64,000 bases of DNA from JBBSAT01 sp046351235 (GCA_046351235.1 JAXLYV010000014.1:3193-67192), one strand, 5' to 3'; positions 44,123 to 52,281 are shown, numbered from the stretch's first letter. The notes: generated by a model from the letters alone, not told the origin. A program made the numbers and translations.

Positions 44123-44955
44123 GCGAGCCGATGCTCGAAGGCTGGGAAGACCCGCGCAAGGCGCTCGCGCGGCATGGCCTGCGCCCGAAGAAGGCGTTCT
44201 CGCAGAACTTCCTCGTGGCCCGCAGCGTCGTCGAGGCGATCGCCGACGCGGCGGTACCGGCGGCGGGCGCGCGCGTCGTCGAGCTCGGGCCGGGCGTCGG
44301 CACGCTCACGCGGGCGCTGCTCGCGCGCGGCGCGCGGGTGACGGCGGTCGAGCGCGACCGCGACATGATCGCGGTGCTGGCCGCCGATTTCGCCGCGCAG
44401 CCGCTCCAGGTGATCGAGGCCGATGCCGCGCAGATCGATCTCTCGGCGCTCGCCGAGGAAGGCGGGCCCTACGCGCTCGCCGGGAACCTGCCGTACGCCG
44501 CGACCGGCGCGATCCTGACGAACCTCGGCAAGCACCGGCGCGCGCTCACCCACGCCGTGCTGATGATCCAGAAGGAAGTGCGCGATCGCCTGCTCGCCTC
44601 TCCCGGGACGAAGGAGTGGGGCATGCCGAGCGTCTTCGTGCAGGCGGCCTTCGAGGTGCGGCCCGTGCTGCGCGTCCCGGCGGGCGCGTTCCATCCGGCG
44701 CCCAAGGTCGACAGCGCGGTCGTGCGCCTCGTGCCTCGGGCGGTGCCGCGCGCCGAGGAGACGCCCGCCTTCGTGCGCGTCGTGCACGCCGGGTTCGGCA
44801 TGCGCCGCAAGACGCTGCGCAACGCGCTCACGCGCGAGATCGACGCGGCGCGCGTCGACGCGGCGCTCGCCGCGACCGGGATCGACGGGATGCGCCGCGC
44901 CGAGACGCTCGCGATCGAGGAGCTCGCCGCGCTCGCCGCGGCGATCGGCGACTGA
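44119..44955 (+). CDS. rsmA: 16S rRNA dimethyladenosine transferase
   Basis: A 278-residue SAM-dependent methyltransferase (KsgA) that dimethylates two adjacent adenosines near the 3' end of 16S rRNA. Visible: KKAFSQNFLVARSVVEAIAD at the start, motif I VELGPGVGTLTRALL, motif IV LAGNLPYAATG, and GAFHPAPKVDSAVVRL. The ATG overlaps the DUF58 stop, so rRNA modification is linked to the MoxR operon here; the reason is not clear. Followed by a strong terminator region. Confidence 0.95.
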   Translation: MSEPMLEGWEDPRKALARHGLRPKKAFSQNFLVARSVVEAIADAAVPAAGARVVELGPGVGTLTRALLARGARVTAVERDRDMIAVLAADFAAQPLQVIEADAAQIDLSALAEEGGPYALAGNLPYAATGAILTNLGKHRRALTHAVLMIQKEVRDRLLASPGTKEWGMPSVFVQAAFEVRPVLRVPAGAFHPAPKVDSAVVRLVPRAVPRAEETPAFVRVVHAGFGMRRKTLRNALTREIDAARVDAALAATGIDGMRRAETLAIEELAALAAAIGD

Positions 44956-44984
44956 GAGGGTGACAGGAAACCTGTCGCCCTCTC
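44954..44984. terminator. Hairpin 1 after rsmA
   Basis: Stem GAGAGGG-T-GACAGG, loop AAA, then CCTGTC-G-CCCTCTC; 13 Watson-Crick pairs plus one G-T pair. It begins inside the rsmA stop codon. No T-run follows, but the stem is stable enough to end or protect the transcript. Confidence 0.7.
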
Positions 44985-45008
44985 TCGCGGAGCGATACGA
45001 GGAGGAGG

Positions 45009-45035
45009 CTCCATCGGGATTCACTCCCGATGGAG
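45009..45035. terminator. Hairpin 2
   Basis: Perfect 11-bp stem CTCCATCGGGA / TCCCGATGGAG with a 5-base loop (TTCAC). It lies between two convergent operons and would be bidirectional. Confidence 0.7.
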
Positions 45036-45055
45036 GGGGCCGCGTATCGGCCCCC
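45035..45055. terminator. Hairpin 3
   Basis: Perfect 8-bp stem GGGGGCCG / CGGCCCCC with loop CGTAT, sharing one base with hairpin 2. On the minus strand this serves the end of the AHSA1-type gene region 45 bp away. Confidence 0.65.
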
Positions 45056-45100
45056 GAGGACTGAGCGCCTCGCTCGCGCCCGTTCGGGAGCGTCCCTCGA

Positions 45101-45598
45101 TCAGCCGCCGCGCGCGGCCACGAGCTCGCGGATCGACTGCGCGAGATCCCCCCACCAGAGGCCCATCCGGCGCACGAACGCGCTCGGCGCTTCGCCGTGG
45201 CGCACCGGATGGTCGGCCCGGATCTTCGACCAGCCGCGGTGCTCGACCGTCACGAGCGTCGCCTCGCCCGAGGGCCCGATCGCGCGCTCGAAGGTGACCT
45301 CGACCTCGGTCGAAGGATCCTCGGCCTCGAAGTTCGCGGCGCGCCACGACACGACGAGGCGCCGCGGCGGCTCCCACGCGGCGACGACGCCGATCTCGCG
45401 CGCGTCCTGCCCGGCCTCCGAGCGCCACGTCTCGCGAAGGCGCCCGCCGACGCCGGGCTCGAGCGTCATCGTGCTCGGCTCGCGCATCCGGAACTTGCGA
45501 CCGTGTCGCCACCAGAGATCGATCTCGCGCGTGAACACGTCCCACGCGATCTCGCGCGGCGCGCCGACGCGCACCGTGACGCTCGCCCGATCGCTCAC
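45101..45598 (-). CDS. SRPBCC/AHSA1-domain protein
   Basis: A 165-residue START-like (activator of Hsp90 ATPase homologue 1) domain protein. Opening SVTVRVGAPREIAWDVFTRE, the GRLRETW strand and the C-terminal helix WWGDLAQSIRELVA match the family, which forms a hydrophobic ligand cavity. Genes of this type are commonly paired with ArsR regulators, as here. GTG start at 45598 overlaps the ArsR stop (GTGA). Confidence 0.88.
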   Translation of the reverse strand: MSDRASVTVRVGAPREIAWDVFTREIDLWWRHGRKFRMREPSTMTLEPGVGGRLRETWRSEAGQDAREIGVVAAWEPPRRLVVSWRAANFEAEDPSTEVEVTFERAIGPSGEATLVTVEHRGWSKIRADHPVRHGEAPSAFVRRMGLWWGDLAQSIRELVAARGG

Positions 45599-45975
45599 GA
45601 CGCCTTCCTCTTCCGCGCCGGCGCTCGATGGGCCGAAGCGCGTGCTTCGGCGACCTTCTGGAACGATGCCAGCTGGCTCTCCCAGAAGCCCTGGAGCTCG
45701 TCCACGAAGTCACGCACCTCGTCGAAGGGCCCGTGCGCGAGCACGATCTGCGTCGCGCGCCCGTCGTGCGCGTCGTCCTCGTCCTCGAGGATGCCCGCTT
45801 CGCGCAGGATGCGGAGGTGTCGGCTCATCGAGGGCCGGCTCGCGCCGATCGAGTCCGCGAGCTCGCTCGCGCGCCGCGGCGCCTGGGCCACGTGCTCGAC
45901 GATCGCCAGGCGGGTGGGATCGGCCAGGGCGAAGAGCACGTCGCTCAGCCGCGCGCGCCGCGCTGCCGTGCTCAC
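45595..45975 (-). CDS. ArsR-family transcriptional regulator
   Basis: A 126-residue winged-helix regulator: DVLFALADPTRLAIVEHVAQ, the recognition helix IGASRPSMSRHLRILREAG, and the wing AGILEDEDDAHDGRATQIVL. It has no Cys pair for metal sensing, so it belongs to the SdpR-like group that controls SRPBCC genes. The tail DELQGFWESQLASFQKVAEA is typical of this group. GTG start at 45975 overlaps the stop of the VOC gene. Confidence 0.9.
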   Translation of the reverse strand: MSTAARRARLSDVLFALADPTRLAIVEHVAQAPRRASELADSIGASRPSMSRHLRILREAGILEDEDDAHDGRATQIVLAHGPFDEVRDFVDELQGFWESQLASFQKVAEARASAHRAPARKRKAS

Positions 45976-46433
45976 TTCGAGGCCCCGCCCCGCAGGCGCG
46001 TCATGAACCACCAGAGGTGGCCCTCGGGATCGAGCGCGCCGTAGGTGCGATCGGTCCAGTAGTCGTCGCCGTAGTCGTTCGTCACCGGCTCGCGGAGGAT
46101 CTTCGCCCCGGCCGCGCGCGCCGTCGCGCAGTGCGCGTCGACGTCGTCCACGAAGAGGCACACCGCCTGCGTGCGCGCGCCGCCGAGGTCGAGCGGCGAG
46201 CGCTGCTGCGCCTGCCAGGCCTCTTTGTCGGCCTCGGTCGTGCCGGCGGTGTTCACCAGGAAGAGCGCGTCGCCGTAGCTCATCTCGGAGTGGACGATCG
46301 TGCCGCGATCGTCCTCGACCTTCATGCGCAGCTCGAAGCCGAACGCGCGCGCGAGCCAGTCGAGCGCGGCCTTCGGATCTCGGTAGTAGATGGACTGGGA
46401 CGCGCGGGGCCAACCAGGGGGCGTGGGCTTCAT
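45972..46433 (-). CDS. VOC-family (glyoxalase/bleomycin-resistance-like) protein
   Basis: A 153-residue VOC-fold protein, first gene of the operon. Visible: SIYYRDPKAALDWLARAFGF, IVHSEMSYGDALFLV, DVDAHCATARAAGAKILREP and DPEGHLWWFMTRL. The ATG at 46433 has a strong AAGGAGGT ribosome site (complement of 46439-46446). Substrate unknown; the VOC-ArsR-AHSA1 arrangement is seen repeatedly in soil bacteria. Confidence 0.88.
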   Translation of the reverse strand: MKPTPPGWPRASQSIYYRDPKAALDWLARAFGFELRMKVEDDRGTIVHSEMSYGDALFLVNTAGTTEADKEAWQAQQRSPLDLGGARTQAVCLFVDDVDAHCATARAAGAKILREPVTNDYGDDYWTDRTYGALDPEGHLWWFMTRLRGGASK

Positions 46434-46450
46434 CGGGAACCTCCTTCGAA

Positions 46451-46464
46451 ATTGGTTAACCGAT
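46451..46464. promoter_or_regulatory. Candidate ArsR operator
   Basis: ATTGGTTAACCGAT, an inverted repeat around a perfect GGTTAACC core with a single mismatched pair in its outer flanks. A second half-site-like AAACCATTG lies at 46469-46477. Placed just upstream of the VOC ribosome site, in an AT-rich patch, where the operon regulator would be expected to bind. Confidence 0.6.
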
Positions 46465-46532
46465 CTAGAAACCATTGTCCAGTGTGCACATCGCGCCGTG
46501 CGAGCGCGCGCGGGCTCGCGTAGAGTCGGCCC

Positions 46533-47027
46533 GTGCGCGCGCGCCTCCTGTTCGCCTCCCTGCTCGCGCTCGTCGCGGCGAGCGCCGCCGCGCAGACCGC
46601 GCGCGTCGATCCGCTCCTCGCCGTGCACGAGACCGATCCGCTCGAGCTCGCGCACGCGGTGGATCGCCTCGGGGACGCGGCGATCGTCGAGCGCCTCGGC
46701 GAGGGCACGCCGATCGCGGTGCGCGCGCTCGCGGTGGCCGCGACGCCCCGCCTGCACCAGCCGGAGCAGGCGCTGGCGCCGCTCGCGGCGATCGCGCAGG
46801 GGCGCGACCCCGACCTCGCCCCGCGTGCGGCCCAGGCGGCGCTGACGATCGCCACCTCGCTCGACGAGCGCACGCTCGACGCGCACGAGGTGGACCGCGC
46901 CGAGCTGACGCCGGCGCGAACGGCGCTCGCGGCGATCGCCGCCGACGCGACGGCGCGCGCGGATCTGCGGCGGGCAGCCGGCCGTGCCGACGCGGCCCTG
47001 GCCGACCTCGGAATCCCGGAGCCGTGA
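46533..47027 (+). CDS. Exported HEAT-like repeat protein
   Basis: A 164-residue protein with an N-terminal signal peptide (RARLLFASLLALVAASAAAQ) followed by short helical repeats resembling HEAT units (ELAHAVDRLGDAAIVERLGE and IAVRALAVAATPRLHQP). GTG start at 46533; TAGAGT at 46521-46526 lies six bases before it, suggesting a leaderless transcript. Function unknown. Confidence 0.6.
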   Translation: MRARLLFASLLALVAASAAAQTARVDPLLAVHETDPLELAHAVDRLGDAAIVERLGEGTPIAVRALAVAATPRLHQPEQALAPLAAIAQGRDPDLAPRAAQAALTIATSLDERTLDAHEVDRAELTPARTALAAIAADATARADLRRAAGRADAALADLGIPEP

Positions 47028-47187
47028 GGCCTTCGAGCACCGCGCTTCACAGGGGTGCCACGAGATGGCCCCGCCTGGCACAACTCACGGGCGTGGGGAG
47101 CCATTTTTCACGCGTTTCCGCGTGGCACAGGCGTCGCAAGTGCCCCTCCCGTGCGGCGACATCGGGTCGCCCGTCCGGGAGGGTGCC

Positions 47188-47481
47188 ATGAGCTCGATTC
47201 GCTGCGCCGGGTGTGGTCGTCGTTGTCTCGCCGAGGATGCGGTCTGCCTGTTTTGTGGGAACGATCCGCGCCTCACCCCGCCGGGCGCCGGGGTCGCGCG
47301 CAAGGCGATGACGGCGGCGGGCGCGGTCCTCGCGGCCTCGGCGATCGTGGCGGCGCCGATGCTCCTCGCCGCCTGCGGCTGTGGCGGCTGCGGCGCCCCC
47401 GGGCCCGGCCCCTCGCAGTATACGGACGCGGGCACGAACGGCGGCGGCGACGCGGGCCCTCCGCAGCAGCCCGGGCAGTGA
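47188..47481 (+). CDS. Zinc-ribbon membrane protein
   Basis: A 97-residue protein with an N-terminal zinc ribbon (CAGCGRRCLAEDAVCLFCGN, two CxxC pairs and an extra Cys), one membrane segment (AGAVLAASAIVAAPMLLAAC) and a tail of Cys, Gly, Pro and Asp (CGCGGCGAPGPG). GGGAGG lies about 10 bases before the ATG at 47188. The layout resembles small zinc-ribbon membrane adaptors in many bacteria. It may carry a lipobox-like LAAC inside the segment, which would be odd after a zinc ribbon. Confidence 0.6.
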   Translation: MSSIRCAGCGRRCLAEDAVCLFCGNDPRLTPPGAGVARKAMTAAGAVLAASAIVAAPMLLAACGCGGCGAPGPGPSQYTDAGTNGGGDAGPPQQPGQ

Positions 47482-47595
47482 CGTGAGGGCGCCAGGCGGG
47501 CTGTGAGGTTCGCCTCGCTCGGAGGACCGCGTCTCGCGATCCGTGGCATCCGCGCTCGCGCGCGGGCGGTTTTCGGTTAGATCTCCGCCCGCCGT

Positions 47596-48948
47596 ATGCG
47601 CTACCTGCCCCACACCGAGGCCGAGATCCAAAGCATGCTCCGCACGATCGGAGCTCCCTCCCTCGACGCGCTCTTCGAGGACGTGCCGCCGGCCTACCGG
47701 CTGAACCGCCCGCTCGCGATCGAGCCGGCGCTCGACGAGGCGAGCCTGATGGCGCACCTCGAGGTGCTCGCGAGCAAGAACGACTCGGCGCGCACGCTCT
47801 CGTTCATCGGCGCGGGCCTCTATCACCACCACATCCCGCCGGCCGTCGATCAGCTGCTGCTCCGCAGCGAGTACTACACGGCGTACACGCCCTACCAGCC
47901 CGAGGTCGCGCAGGGGACGCTGCAGGCGATCTACGAGTTCCAGACGATGGTCGCGGAGCTCTTCGGGATGGAGGTCGCCAACGCGTCGATGTACGACGGC
48001 GCGAGCGCAGCGGCCGAGGCCGTGACGATGGCGCGGCGCGTGACGGGCAAGACGCGCGTGGTGCTGAGCGCGGGCCTGCACCCCGAGTACCGCGAGACGA
48101 TCGCGACGTACCTGAAGAACATCGACGCCGGCAAGCCCGAGCTCGACATCGTGCGCCTGCAGGCCGATGGCCGCACGGACCTGGCGGACCTCGAGAACGC
48201 GATCACCGACGCGACGGCGGCGGTGCTCGTGGGCTACCCGAACTTCCTCGGCTGCGTGGAGGACCTCGCGGCGATCCGCGCGCTCGCGACGAAGAAGGGC
48301 GCGCTGCTCGTCACGGCGACGGCCGAGCCGTACGCGATGTCCTTGCTCGCGCCGCCCGGCAAGTACGGCACCGACATCGCGGTCGGCGAGGGCCAGGCGC
48401 TCGCGCTGCCGCCCCAGCTCGGCGGCCCGGGCGTGGGCCTCTTCGCGACGAAGAAGGAGCACCTGCAGAAGATGCCGGGCCGCCTCGTCGGCGAGACGGT
48501 CGATCAGGCGGGCGTGCGCGGCTACGTGCTGACGCTCTCGACGCGCGAGCAGCACATCCGTCGCGAGAAGGCGACGAGCAACATCTGCACGAACCACGGC
48601 CTCGTGGCGCTCGCGTTCACGATCCGCACCTCGATGCTGGGCCGAAAGGGCTTCGACGAGGTCGGCCGCGCGTGCCTGTCGAAGGCCGAGTACCTCAAGC
48701 AGCGCATCGTGGCGACGGGCAAGTACTCGCTGCCCGCGAGCGCGCCGACGTTCAACGAGTTCGTCGTGCGCCGGAACGAGGGCAAGGCCGCGCCGCTCCT
48801 CGCGGCGCTCGGCGCCAAGGGCATCCTCGGCGGCGTGCCGCTCGGGAAGTTCTACGCCGATCGCGATCGCGATTTCCTCGTCGCCGTGACCGAGCGCCAC
48901 GCGAAGGCGGATCTCGATCGCTTCGTCGAGGCGCTCGCGGCGGTCTGA
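47596..48948 (+). CDS. gcvPA: Glycine decarboxylase alpha subunit
   Basis: A 450-residue PLP-fold protein, the N-terminal half of the two-subunit glycine dehydrogenase (aminomethyl-transferring). Visible: RYLPHTEAEIQSMLRTIGAP at the start, SFIGAGLYHHHIPPAVDQLL, YTPYQPEVAQGTLQAIYEFQ, and GPGVGLFATKKEHLQKMPGR. The PLP Lys is in the beta subunit, which is not in the window. Upstream, GCGGTTTTCGGTTAGAT resembles sequence in front of the gene at 17876. It is separated from gcvT-gcvH by 12 kb. Confidence 0.95.
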   Translation: MRYLPHTEAEIQSMLRTIGAPSLDALFEDVPPAYRLNRPLAIEPALDEASLMAHLEVLASKNDSARTLSFIGAGLYHHHIPPAVDQLLLRSEYYTAYTPYQPEVAQGTLQAIYEFQTMVAELFGMEVANASMYDGASAAAEAVTMARRVTGKTRVVLSAGLHPEYRETIATYLKNIDAGKPELDIVRLQADGRTDLADLENAITDATAAVLVGYPNFLGCVEDLAAIRALATKKGALLVTATAEPYAMSLLAPPGKYGTDIAVGEGQALALPPQLGGPGVGLFATKKEHLQKMPGRLVGETVDQAGVRGYVLTLSTREQHIRREKATSNICTNHGLVALAFTIRTSMLGRKGFDEVGRACLSKAEYLKQRIVATGKYSLPASAPTFNEFVVRRNEGKAAPLLAALGAKGILGGVPLGKFYADRDRDFLVAVTERHAKADLDRFVEALAAV

Positions 48949-48964
48949 TCGCGGAGCGCGCGCG

Positions 48965-49387
48965 TCACCACTCGCCCACGTTCGGCGCCGACTTCCACGG
49001 CTCGGCCGGCGGGAGCGCGCCGCCCTTCTGGAGCAGCTCGACCGACTGTCCGTCGGGGGACTTCACGAACGCCATGTGGCCGTCGCGCGGCGGGCGGTGG
49101 ATCACGTGGCCGCGCTCGGCCAGGCGCGCGCACGTCGCGTAGACGTCGTCCACCTCGAAGGCGAGGTGACCGAAGAAGCGGCCCGTGGGGTAGGGCTCCT
49201 TCTGATCCCAGTTGTAGGTGAGCTCGAGCTCGGCCGGGTCGTCCTCACGATGCGTCGCGAGGAACACGAGCGTGAAGCGTCCCTGCGCGTTCTCGCGGCG
49301 GCGCGTCTCGCGCAGGCCCAGGTCGGTCCAGAACTTCAGCGCGGCGTCGAGGTCGCGCACGCGGAGCATCGTGTGCAGGTAGCGCAT
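48965..49387 (-). CDS. gloA: Lactoylglutathione lyase-type glyoxalase I
   Basis: A 140-residue VOC enzyme that isomerises the glutathione-methylglyoxal hemithioacetal to S-lactoylglutathione. Expected metal ligands are visible: His5 in RYLHTMLRV, Glu in LELTYNWDQ, His in FFGHLAFEVDD and Glu in SVELLQKGG. Opening phrases LDAALKFWTDLGLRETRR match the family. It is convergent with gcvPA (16 bp apart) and divergent from the DUF938 gene (25 bp apart). Confidence 0.92.
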   Translation of the reverse strand: MRYLHTMLRVRDLDAALKFWTDLGLRETRRRENAQGRFTLVFLATHREDDPAELELTYNWDQKEPYPTGRFFGHLAFEVDDVYATCARLAERGHVIHRPPRDGHMAFVKSPDGQSVELLQKGGALPPAEPWKSAPNVGEW

Positions 49388-49412
49388 GGCGGGAGCGTAC
49401 TACGATGCACGC

Positions 49413-50027
49413 ATGGATCTTCCGCCCCCGCCTGGCTCCGCGCTGCGCAACCGCGGCCCGATCGCCGACGTCCTCGCGCGCGTGCTCCCCGCCGAGGGCA
49501 CGGTGCTCGAGATCGCGAGCGGCAGCGGCGCGCACGTGACGCACTTCGCCGAGCGGATGCCCGCGCTCGCGTTCCAGCCCACCGAGGCCGAGGCGAAGTC
49601 GCTCGTGGAGATCGACGAGCGCGCGCGCGCGCGATCGGCCGGCACCGTGCTGCCCGCGATCGTCCTCGACGTGCGCGCCTGGCCGTGGCCGATCGCGCGC
49701 GCCGACGCGATCGTGTGCATCAACATGATCCACGCCTCGCCCCCCGAGACGCTGCCGGCGCTGATGCGGGGCGCGGGCGCGCTGCTCGCGCCCGGTGCGC
49801 CGCTCGTCACGTACGGCCCCTACAAGATCGACGGCACCCACACGTCGGACAGCAACGTGGAGTTCGACGCGTGGCTGAAGCGCGAACGGCATCCCTCGTG
49901 GGGCGTGCGCGATCTGGAAGCGGTCGTCGCCGAGGCCGACGCGAACGGGCTCTCGCTGGAGGAGCGCGTCGCGATGCCCGCGAACAACTTCTGCCTCGTG
50001 TTCCGGCGCCGCAGCGCGAAGGCATGA
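49413..50027 (+). CDS. DUF938 SAM-dependent methyltransferase
   Basis: A 204-residue methyltransferase-fold protein. It opens GSALRNRGPIADVLARVLPA, followed by motif I VLEIASGSGAHVTHFAERMP, IVCINMIHASPPETLPALM, and VTYGPYKIDGTHTSDSNVEFD, all hallmarks of DUF938. The substrate is unknown for the family. The ATG at 49413 has TACGAT at 49401-49406, six bases upstream, so the mRNA may be leaderless. Confidence 0.9.
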   Translation: MDLPPPPGSALRNRGPIADVLARVLPAEGTVLEIASGSGAHVTHFAERMPALAFQPTEAEAKSLVEIDERARARSAGTVLPAIVLDVRAWPWPIARADAIVCINMIHASPPETLPALMRGAGALLAPGAPLVTYGPYKIDGTHTSDSNVEFDAWLKRERHPSWGVRDLEAVVAEADANGLSLEERVAMPANNFCLVFRRRSAKA

Positions 50028-50038
50028 TACGAAGAGCC

Positions 50039-51280
50039 ATGCGCTCGACGCCCGCTTCCTTCGCGCTCGCCTTCGTCTCGCTCGCCGCCTGCAGCACGCC
50101 GGCTCCGGAGACCCCCGATGCGGCGGCCCCGGACGACGCGGCGATCGATGCGGCGTCGGACGATGCGGGCCGGCCCGACACCGGGCCGCGGCAGCCCGAT
50201 GCCTACGTGCGCGACGCCAGCTTCGCCGACGCGGGGATGACGCGCGCCGACTACGGCAACGCGGGCCCCTACGTGGTCGGCAACGTGCACACGACGATGG
50301 TCGACCGCACCGGCGACCGCATGCTGCCGGTCGAGATCTGGTACCCGGCCGACGAGAGCGCGCGAGCAGCGGCGACCACCGGCCAGCCGCTGCTCGCGTT
50401 CGAGCAAGGAGGCGCGCACGAGGCCGCGCTCACGGCGCTGCTCGCGTCGGCGCCGGCCTGCGTGCGCACGACCGTTCACTCGGCGCTCGCCGCGCCCGCC
50501 TCGAGCGCCGAGGCCACGTGGCCGGCCGTCGTCTTCTCGCACTGCCACGGCTGCATGCGCTACGACGTGGCCGAGGTCGCCGAGCGCCTCGCCTCGCACG
50601 GCATCGTGGTCGCCGCGCCCGATCACGTCGACGACACGATCTGGGAAGCCGGGAGCCTCCCCGCGATCGGCCCCGAGTTCCTCGCGGTGCGCGCGAGCGA
50701 CGTCTCGAGCGTGCTCGATCGTCTGCTCGATCCGACCGCGGCCGAGCTCCCGGCGGATCTGCGCGGGCACATCGACGGCACGCGCGTGGCGGTGATGGGC
50801 CACAGCTACGGCGCGCTCACGACCGGCGCCGCCGTGTCGACCGACGATCGCTTCGCGGCCGCTCTCGCGATCGCGGCGCCGATCAGCATCTTCGGCCTGC
50901 GGCCGGCGGACGTGCACGTGCCCTATCTCTATCTGCTCGCGTCCGAGGACAACAGCATCGGCGCCGCGGGCAACCGCGTGATCCGGAACGACTACGCAGC
51001 GGCGGGCGCGCCCGCGTGGCTCGTCGAGGTCGCCGACGCCGGGCACTGGTCGTTCTCGGACATCGCCGGGCTCACCGACGCGTTCGACGCCGGCTGCGGC
51101 ATGGGCATGCGCCAGGACGCGCCCCACGCCGCGTTCACCTACCTCGACAACGCCGAGGCGCGCGAGCTCGCCTCCGACGTCGCCGCGGCGTTCTTCGCCA
51201 TCACGCTGCTCGAGGATCCGGCGGCCGCGAACGAGCTCAGCGCGCTGACGGCGCCGGCCACGGTCTCGCTCCACGACTGA
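50039..51280 (+). CDS. Secreted alpha/beta-hydrolase lipoprotein
   Basis: A protein of about 413 residues with a lipoprotein signal (RSTPASFALAFVSLAAC, lipid Cys about 18) and a long Asp/Ala linker. The hydrolase domain has DRMLPVEIWYPAD (platelet-activating-factor-acetylhydrolase/chlorophyllase-like opening), the oxyanion strand PAVVFSHCHGCMRYDVAE, the nucleophile elbow GHSYGA, and a His in VEVADAGHWSFSD. Substrate unknown, probably an ester. A start at ATG 50024 is possible, overlapping the DUF938 stop (ATGA); 50039 is preferred for the signal peptide. Confidence 0.85.
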   Translation: MRSTPASFALAFVSLAACSTPAPETPDAAAPDDAAIDAASDDAGRPDTGPRQPDAYVRDASFADAGMTRADYGNAGPYVVGNVHTTMVDRTGDRMLPVEIWYPADESARAAATTGQPLLAFEQGGAHEAALTALLASAPACVRTTVHSALAAPASSAEATWPAVVFSHCHGCMRYDVAEVAERLASHGIVVAAPDHVDDTIWEAGSLPAIGPEFLAVRASDVSSVLDRLLDPTAAELPADLRGHIDGTRVAVMGHSYGALTTGAAVSTDDRFAAALAIAAPISIFGLRPADVHVPYLYLLASEDNSIGAAGNRVIRNDYAAAGAPAWLVEVADAGHWSFSDIAGLTDAFDAGCGMGMRQDAPHAAFTYLDNAEARELASDVAAAFFAITLLEDPAAANELSALTAPATVSLHD

Positions 51281-51305
51281 CGCCACCGCGGAGCACGGCG
51301 CGGTC

Positions 51306-51343
51306 CCCTCACCCACGAGAGTGGGAGAGGGCTAGGGTGAGGG
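51306..51343. repeat. REP-like palindromic element, downstream of the transposase
   Basis: Outer arms CCCTCACCC / GGGTGAGGG and inner arms CCCAC / GTGGG form a two-step hairpin containing GAGAGGGCTAGGG. This matches the widespread REP sequence type found near RAYT genes. It lies between the hydrolase stop and the transposase stop. Confidence 0.8.
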
Positions 51344-51498
51344 ACTGCGCGGCACGCGCCGCGTCGGTCTCTGCTGCGATCGCGCGGCGCTCTTCGCCCT
51401 TCACGTCCTCGGCGCGCCCTCACCTGACCTGGTACGAAAATGAAGGTCGATGTGTCGAGATCGCTCGATACCGATCTTGGCTATCGATCAGTGCCCAA

Positions 51499-52167
51499 TC
51501 AAGCGAGCGGGCCGGGCATGCGATCGGGGTCGAGCCGCCCTCCGCGGCGCCAGCCGACGCGCAGCAACCAGGTTCGTGGAGGGGGCAGCGCGCGCTCGCC
51601 GGCCGCGCCACCGAGCCACCCATCGAACGACGGTGCCGACGAGAGCGGGTCGAGCCAGCCCGACACGGGCGGAGCGACGCGGTGCTTACGCGCATTGCAG
51701 AGCACGTAGGCGAGCGCGTTGCGCACCTGCCGCGGCGTCCCGAGCGCGCGGTGATGGAACCGATCGGCGAAGACCTTGCCGCGGCGGTCGAGCGAGCGGT
51801 TGAGCGCACGCGCGAGGCGCACCGCGAGCCCCTGCATCGCGCGGGCGAGCGCGCGTTCATCGCGCGTCTCGACGATGAGATGGATGTGGTCGCTCTGCAC
51901 CGAGTACTCGACGATGCGGCTGCCGAGGCGCGCGCTCGCGCGGTGCAAGCTCGCGAGCACCGCGCGGAAGCGCCGACGGCTACGCAGGTTCGCGAGGCCG
52001 GCGAGCACCTTCATCGTGACGAGCACCGGCGCTGCGCCGCCGAGCTTGCCGCGCCGTGCGTGCTTCACGCCGGCGCGTGCGCCACGGGGCTTGCGGCCTG
52101 CGCCCGGTCGCGCACCACCGTGGGGCCGGAAGTCGAGAGTCGTTTGGGTCGATCGTCTCGGTCTCAT
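51499..52167 (-). CDS. REP-associated tyrosine transposase (RAYT, Y1/HUH)
   Basis: A 222-residue single-strand transposase of the IS200-like Y1 superfamily. The HUH motif HIHLIVE is at about residues 94-100 and the candidate catalytic Tyr at about 154 in ALAYVLCNARKH. The N-terminus GARPGAGRKPRGARAGVKHA is an AT-hook-like basic tail common in this group. The ATG at 52167 is used because upstream frame extends into repeats. RAYTs mobilise REP palindromes; REP-like elements lie on both sides of this gene. Confidence 0.9.
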   Translation of the reverse strand: MRPRRSTQTTLDFRPHGGARPGAGRKPRGARAGVKHARRGKLGGAAPVLVTMKVLAGLANLRSRRRFRAVLASLHRASARLGSRIVEYSVQSDHIHLIVETRDERALARAMQGLAVRLARALNRSLDRRGKVFADRFHHRALGTPRQVRNALAYVLCNARKHRVAPPVSGWLDPLSSAPSFDGWLGGAAGERALPPPRTWLLRVGWRRGGRLDPDRMPGPLA

Positions 52168-52202
52168 TGTCGAGGAGACGCACGGCACCGACGGCGACTG
52201 AC

Positions 52203-52229
52203 GCGCTGCGAAGATGATTCGGCACAGAT
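52203..52229 (+). repeat. Transposase-associated repeat, copy 1
   Basis: GCGCTGCGAAGATGATTCGG followed by CACAGAT, 36 bp upstream of the transposase start. An identical copy is found at 52282-52308, and the first 14 bases recur in inverted orientation at 52261-52274. Confidence 0.8.
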
Positions 52230-52260
52230 TCCTCCTCGCGCTTGGTAGGCGCCTCCCTCG

Positions 52261-52274
52261 CATCTTCGCAGCGC
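52261..52274 (-). repeat. Inverted copy of the repeat core
   Basis: CATCTTCGCAGCGC, the exact reverse complement of the first 14 bases of copies 1 and 2. With copy 1 it could form a stem with a 44-base loop; with copy 2 a short stem separated by 7 bases. Confidence 0.75.
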
Positions 52275-52281
52275 ACGGCGT

